Below, one piece after another: positions 21,578 through 23,906 of a stretch of DNA of 23,906 nucleotides (the stretch's first letter is position 1; each line of letters opens with the position of its first letter). The translations under genes were made by a program, and so were the position numbers. Below the pieces are notes generated by a model. It saw nothing but the letters and a program-made list of their open reading frames with translations. It had not been told where the DNA came from and made no database searches. Source of the DNA: an uncultured Oscillospiraceae bacterium (lineage in GTDB: Bacteria; Bacillota; Clostridia; Oscillospirales; Oscillospiraceae); the NCBI GenBank assembly GCA_934646185.1, contig CAKUEH010000036.1:1-23906 (forward strand), given 5' to 3'.

Positions 21578-22872
21578 AAAAGGGTGGATTTTGGAAAAAC
21601 TATGGATTTCTGATCCTGATGCTGACCGGCATCGTCGCCGGCTGCGTCGTGGGCGCGGTCTGGCCCGCAGTCAAGGGCGCAGACGGCGAGATCATCGTCA
21701 AGGGCGCGACCGTGCTCGAGCCGCTCGGCACGGTGTTCCTGAATCTGATGTTCTGCATCGCCGTTCCCACGGTGTTCTGCTCCATTTCTTCGTCGATCGC
21801 GAACATGCAGAGCGCCAAGCGCGCGGGCAAGATCATGGGCGTGACCATCGCGACCTTCCTCGTGACCGCCGCGATCGCCTCCGTCATCATGTATGTGACG
21901 GTGCGGCTCATTCCGCCGGTCGTGGGCGAATACGAGCTGATCGAGGGCGAGGTCGGCGGCACGCTGGGCGTGGCCGACATGATCGTCAACTTCTTCACGA
22001 AGCCCGACTTTACCGAGCTCTTCAGCCGCAGGGCCATCCTGCCGCTCATCGTCGCGGCGATCCTGTTCGGCTTCGGCGTACAGATGGCGGGCGGCGCGGA
22101 AACGAAGACCGCGAAGCTGCTCGAGGACGTCACGAACTGCATCATGAAGACGTTCAAGATCATCACCTATTACGCGCCCATCGGCTTCTTCGGCTTCTTC
22201 GCGTATCTCATCGCCTACCACGGCTCCGACCTCATCGGCGACTATGGCCGCGCGCTCGTGATCTATTATATCCTGAGCTTCGTCTACATGCTCGTCTTCT
22301 CCCCGATCTACGCCCGCTTCGGCGGCGGCAAGGGCGCGGCGAAGGTCATGTTCTCCAAGCTGTTCCGCCCGGCCGCCATGTCGTTCGGCACCTGCTCGTC
22401 CGTCGCGACGATCCCGACCAACATGGAGGTCGCGCAGGAGACCGGCATCTCCAAGGACGTCTCCAACATCGTCATCCCGCTCGGCGCGACGATGCATATG
22501 GACGGCTCCGCGATGTCCGCGATCATCAAGGTCGCGTTCCTGTTCGGCATGTTCGGGCAGGACTTCACGACGGGCCGCGCGATCCTCGCGATCATTGTCG
22601 CGGTGTTCTCCTCGGTCGCCATGTCCGGCATCCCGGGCGGCGGCGGCACGGGCGAGCTCGTTCTGTGCTCGATCTTCTTCCCGGATCATCTGGCCGTCGC
22701 CTTCCCCATCGCGCTGGCGCTCGGCAATCTGGTCGATCCCCCCGCGACGATGGTCAACTCCGCAGGCGATTACGTCGTGTCCTTCATCGTCTCCCGCTAC
22801 GTCGACGGCAAAGACTGGCTGCAGAAGCGGCTCGCAAAAAAGACGGAAGCGGACGCTCCCGAGGCGCGATAA
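21574..22872 (+). CDS. Dicarboxylate/amino acid:cation symporter (DAACS family)
   Basis: A 432-aa inner-membrane transporter of the GltP/GltT/SstT family. About eight membrane helices and two re-entrant hairpin loops are expected. The diagnostic segments are SFGTCSSVATIPTNMEVAQE (the serine-rich HP1 loop), IVIPLGATMHMDGSAMSAI (TM7), SGIPGGGGTGELVLCS (HP2) and LVDPPATMVNSAGDYV (TM8, binding the amino acid carboxylate and the cation). It takes up acidic or neutral amino acids or dicarboxylates with Na+ or H+. Substrate is not decided. The overlap with dapF (4 bp) suggests a link to aspartate-family metabolism (inference). A strong terminator follows. Third codon positions are very rich in C, as in pckA. 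Confidence 0.93.
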   Translation: MKKGGFWKNYGFLILMLTGIVAGCVVGAVWPAVKGADGEIIVKGATVLEPLGTVFLNLMFCIAVPTVFCSISSSIANMQSAKRAGKIMGVTIATFLVTAAIASVIMYVTVRLIPPVVGEYELIEGEVGGTLGVADMIVNFFTKPDFTELFSRRAILPLIVAAILFGFGVQMAGGAETKTAKLLEDVTNCIMKTFKIITYYAPIGFFGFFAYLIAYHGSDLIGDYGRALVIYYILSFVYMLVFSPIYARFGGGKGAAKVMFSKLFRPAAMSFGTCSSVATIPTNMEVAQETGISKDVSNIVIPLGATMHMDGSAMSAIIKVAFLFGMFGQDFTTGRAILAIIVAVFSSVAMSGIPGGGGTGELVLCSIFFPDHLAVAFPIALALGNLVDPPATMVNSAGDYVVSFIVSRYVDGKDWLQKRLAKKTEADAPEAR

Positions 22873-22887
22873 GAAACCGTATCTCCC

Positions 22888-22923
22888 CGCCGGTGTGCCC
22901 CATTTTCGGGCACACCGGCGTTT
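22888..22923 (+). terminator. Terminator of the dapF-symporter operon
   Basis: CGCCGGTGTGCCC (22888-22900) pairs perfectly over 13 bp with 22908-22920 around a 7-nt loop CATTTTC. TTTGTGT follows. Confidence 0.88.
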
Positions 22924-23021
22924 GTGTCTGTTGACACCTGAAAATTTTTTAGTTTTTATATTTTTTCCCATTCTGCGATTTTGTGCTCTTTACCTGTTTT
23001 GGGACAAATTCGCCGAATAGT

Positions 23022-23041
23022 ACCGGCAAAAACCGGCAAAA
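23022..23041. repeat. Tandem 10-bp direct repeat upstream of pckA
   Basis: ACCGGCAAAA occurs twice head to tail (23022-23031 and 23032-23041), about 55 bp upstream of the -10 box. The spacing of one helical turn suggests a protein binding site acting on one face of the DNA. No known regulator motif is recognised. Confidence 0.6.
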
Positions 23042-23107
23042 TCAATAAAAAAGCATGACGCAGAAAATTGTTGTGGATATTCTTGACGAACCGTGATATA
23101 CTGCTAA

Positions 23108-23167
23108 TTGGTGAACAATGGCCTAACTGGAAACATGCTTCACCAACCAGATTTTTAATTTTTTTAG
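23108..23167 (+). promoter_or_regulatory. Hairpin plus T-runs in the pckA leader (possible attenuator)
   Basis: TTGGTGAA (23108-23115) pairs exactly with TTCACCAA (23139-23146), with a smaller inner pairing (ATGGCC with GG..CAT). Two T-runs follow: ATTTTTAATTTTTTTA (23151-23166). This has terminator or attenuator form and sits downstream of the -10 box, just before the AGAGG ribosome binding site. Confidence 0.55.
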
Positions 23168-23184
23168 AAAGAGGTTAATATACG

Positions 23185-23906
23185 ATGGCAGAACTGAATC
23201 TGAACAAGTACGGCATCTCCGGCACCACCGAGATCGTCCACAATCCTTCCTACGAAATGCTCTTCGCCGAAGAGACGAAACCCGGTCTGGAAGGCTATGA
23301 GGTCGGCCAGGTCAGCGAGCTGGGCGCCGTCAACGTCATGACCGGCATCTACACCGGCCGCTCCCCCAAAGACAAGTATATCGTCGTCGACGACAACTCC
23401 AAGGACACCGTGTGGTGGACCTCCGACGCGTACAAGAACGACAACCACCCCATGACCGAGCAGGTCTGGAAGACCGTCAAGGATCTGGCTGTCGGCGAGC
23501 TGTGCAACAAGAAGCTGTACGTGGTCGACGCCTTCTGCGGCGCCAACAAGGACACCCGCATGGCCATCCGCTTCATCGTCGAGGTCGCATGGCAGGCACA
23601 CTTCGTCACCAACATGTTCATCCGCCCGTCCGCGGAGGAGCTTGAAAACTTTGAGCCGGACTTCGTCGTCTACAACGCCTCCAAGGCCAAGGTCGAGAAC
23701 TATAAGGAGCTGGGCCTCAACTCCGAGACCTGCGTCGCCTTCAACATCACCAGCCGTGAGCAGGTCATCATCAACACCTGGTACGGCGGCGAGATGAAGA
23801 AGGGCATGTTCTCCATGATGAACTACTACCTGCCGCTCAAGGGCATCGCTTCCATGCACTGCTCCGCCAACACCGACATGAACGGCGAGAACACCGCCAT
23901 CTTCTT
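23185..23906 (+). CDS. pckA: Phosphoenolpyruvate carboxykinase (ATP), 5' part
   Basis: The open frame starts at ATG 23185 behind AGAGG and runs off the right edge; about 240 of an expected 530 or so residues are seen. It reads MAELNLNKYGISGTTEIVHN, then TGIYTGRSPKDKYIVVDD, RPSAEELENFEPDFVVYNAS, and NTWYGGEMKKGMFSMMNYYL with GIASMHCSANTD, all standard for the ATP-dependent enzyme. The P-loop and kinase lysine downstream lie outside or at the edge of the window. It interconverts oxaloacetate + ATP and PEP + CO2 + ADP; in anaerobic gut bacteria it often works in the CO2-fixing direction. Codon choice is extremely biased (ATC, AAG, GAC, CTG), which suggests high expression. Confidence 0.96.
   Translation, partial: MAELNLNKYGISGTTEIVHNPSYEMLFAEETKPGLEGYEVGQVSELGAVNVMTGIYTGRSPKDKYIVVDDNSKDTVWWTSDAYKNDNHPMTEQVWKTVKDLAVGELCNKKLYVVDAFCGANKDTRMAIRFIVEVAWQAHFVTNMFIRPSAEELENFEPDFVVYNASKAKVENYKELGLNSETCVAFNITSREQVIINTWYGGEMKKGMFSMMNYYLPLKGIASMHCSANTDMNGENTAIF

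Larger units (their letters stand above)
22924..23184 (+). promoter_or_regulatory. Long A/T-rich leader and promoter region of pckA
   Basis: About 260 bp without a gene, much richer in A+T than its surroundings. The best promoter element is an extended -10, TGATATACT (23094-23102), without a good -35. A further TTGACA at 22931-22936 has TTTATA 18 nt downstream (22955-22960) and may be a second promoter. A tandem repeat (23022-23041) and a leader hairpin with T-runs (23108-23167) are listed separately. Confidence 0.55.

Noticed and set aside
21274..22971. A 565-codon minus-strand open frame
   Set aside because: It is antisense to the symporter gene and part of dapF, rich in Arg/Asp/His repeats typical of a reverse-strand shadow.
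23022..23041. CRISPR-like repeat
   Set aside because: Only two units, 10 bp each, with no spacers and no cas genes.

Overview
The window (about 24 kb) looks like a piece of chromosome from a high-G+C gut Clostridia, most likely the Oscillospirales/Oscillospiraceae. The reasons are a Gram-positive heat-shock operon order (hrcA-grpE-dnaK-dnaJ) with a perfect CIRCE operator, strong GGAGG-type ribosome binding sites, a YtvI-type sporulation membrane protein, UPF0735/PheB, and ATP-type PEP carboxykinase, all in G+C-rich codons. Genus-level assignment cannot be made from the sequence alone.

Region 1 (1-2408) has visibly lower G+C. It is the recombination end of a Tn916-family integrative conjugative element: a sigma-like orf7-type regulator, a 67-aa Xis, a terminator-like hairpin, a tyrosine integrase with its full catalytic set, and then about 270 bp of non-coding end DNA. 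That end carries direct and inverted repeats, including sites that look like Tn916 Int arm-type sites. The rest of the element lies to the left, outside the window. The element stops directly at the ribosome binding site and start codon of a chromosomal low-molecular-weight protein tyrosine phosphatase gene (2409-2867).

Region 2 (2868-9131, mostly minus strand) reads right to left: a DUF6512-like membrane protein; the translation operon infC-rpmI-rplT with a consensus promoter, a structured leader and a non-AUG (ATC) infC start; a terminator; then a HAD phosphatase, a YgiQ-type radical SAM protein, a two-OB-fold SSB-like protein and a DUF4349 lipoprotein. The lipoprotein gene converges on the phosphatase gene over a shared hairpin terminator.

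Region 3 (9187-12019, minus) is a pheB-adh-hom operon: a separate ACT-domain regulator, an iron-dependent alcohol dehydrogenase and a homoserine dehydrogenase whose C-terminal ACT domain is missing or degenerate. Divergent to it (12134-14505, plus) are ytvI, an RluA-family pseudouridine synthase with its own promoter, and a small membrane protein.

Region 4 (14514-19766) holds the HrcA-controlled chaperone operon hrcA-grpE-dnaK-dnaJ (minus strand) under one promoter plus CIRCE. A dispersed MITE-like palindromic repeat lies on each side of it (14514-14654 and 19806-19912).

Region 5 (19920-23906) has a zinc-ribbon membrane protein (minus) divergent from a dapF-symporter operon with a 4-bp translational overlap, a strong terminator, and a long structured leader in front of pckA, which runs off the right edge.

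Most of the window is conserved housekeeping DNA. The less ordinary parts are the ICE end at the phosphatase start codon, the infC leader with an exact anti-Shine-Dalgarno, the double-OB protein, the MITE-like repeat pair and the pckA leader.
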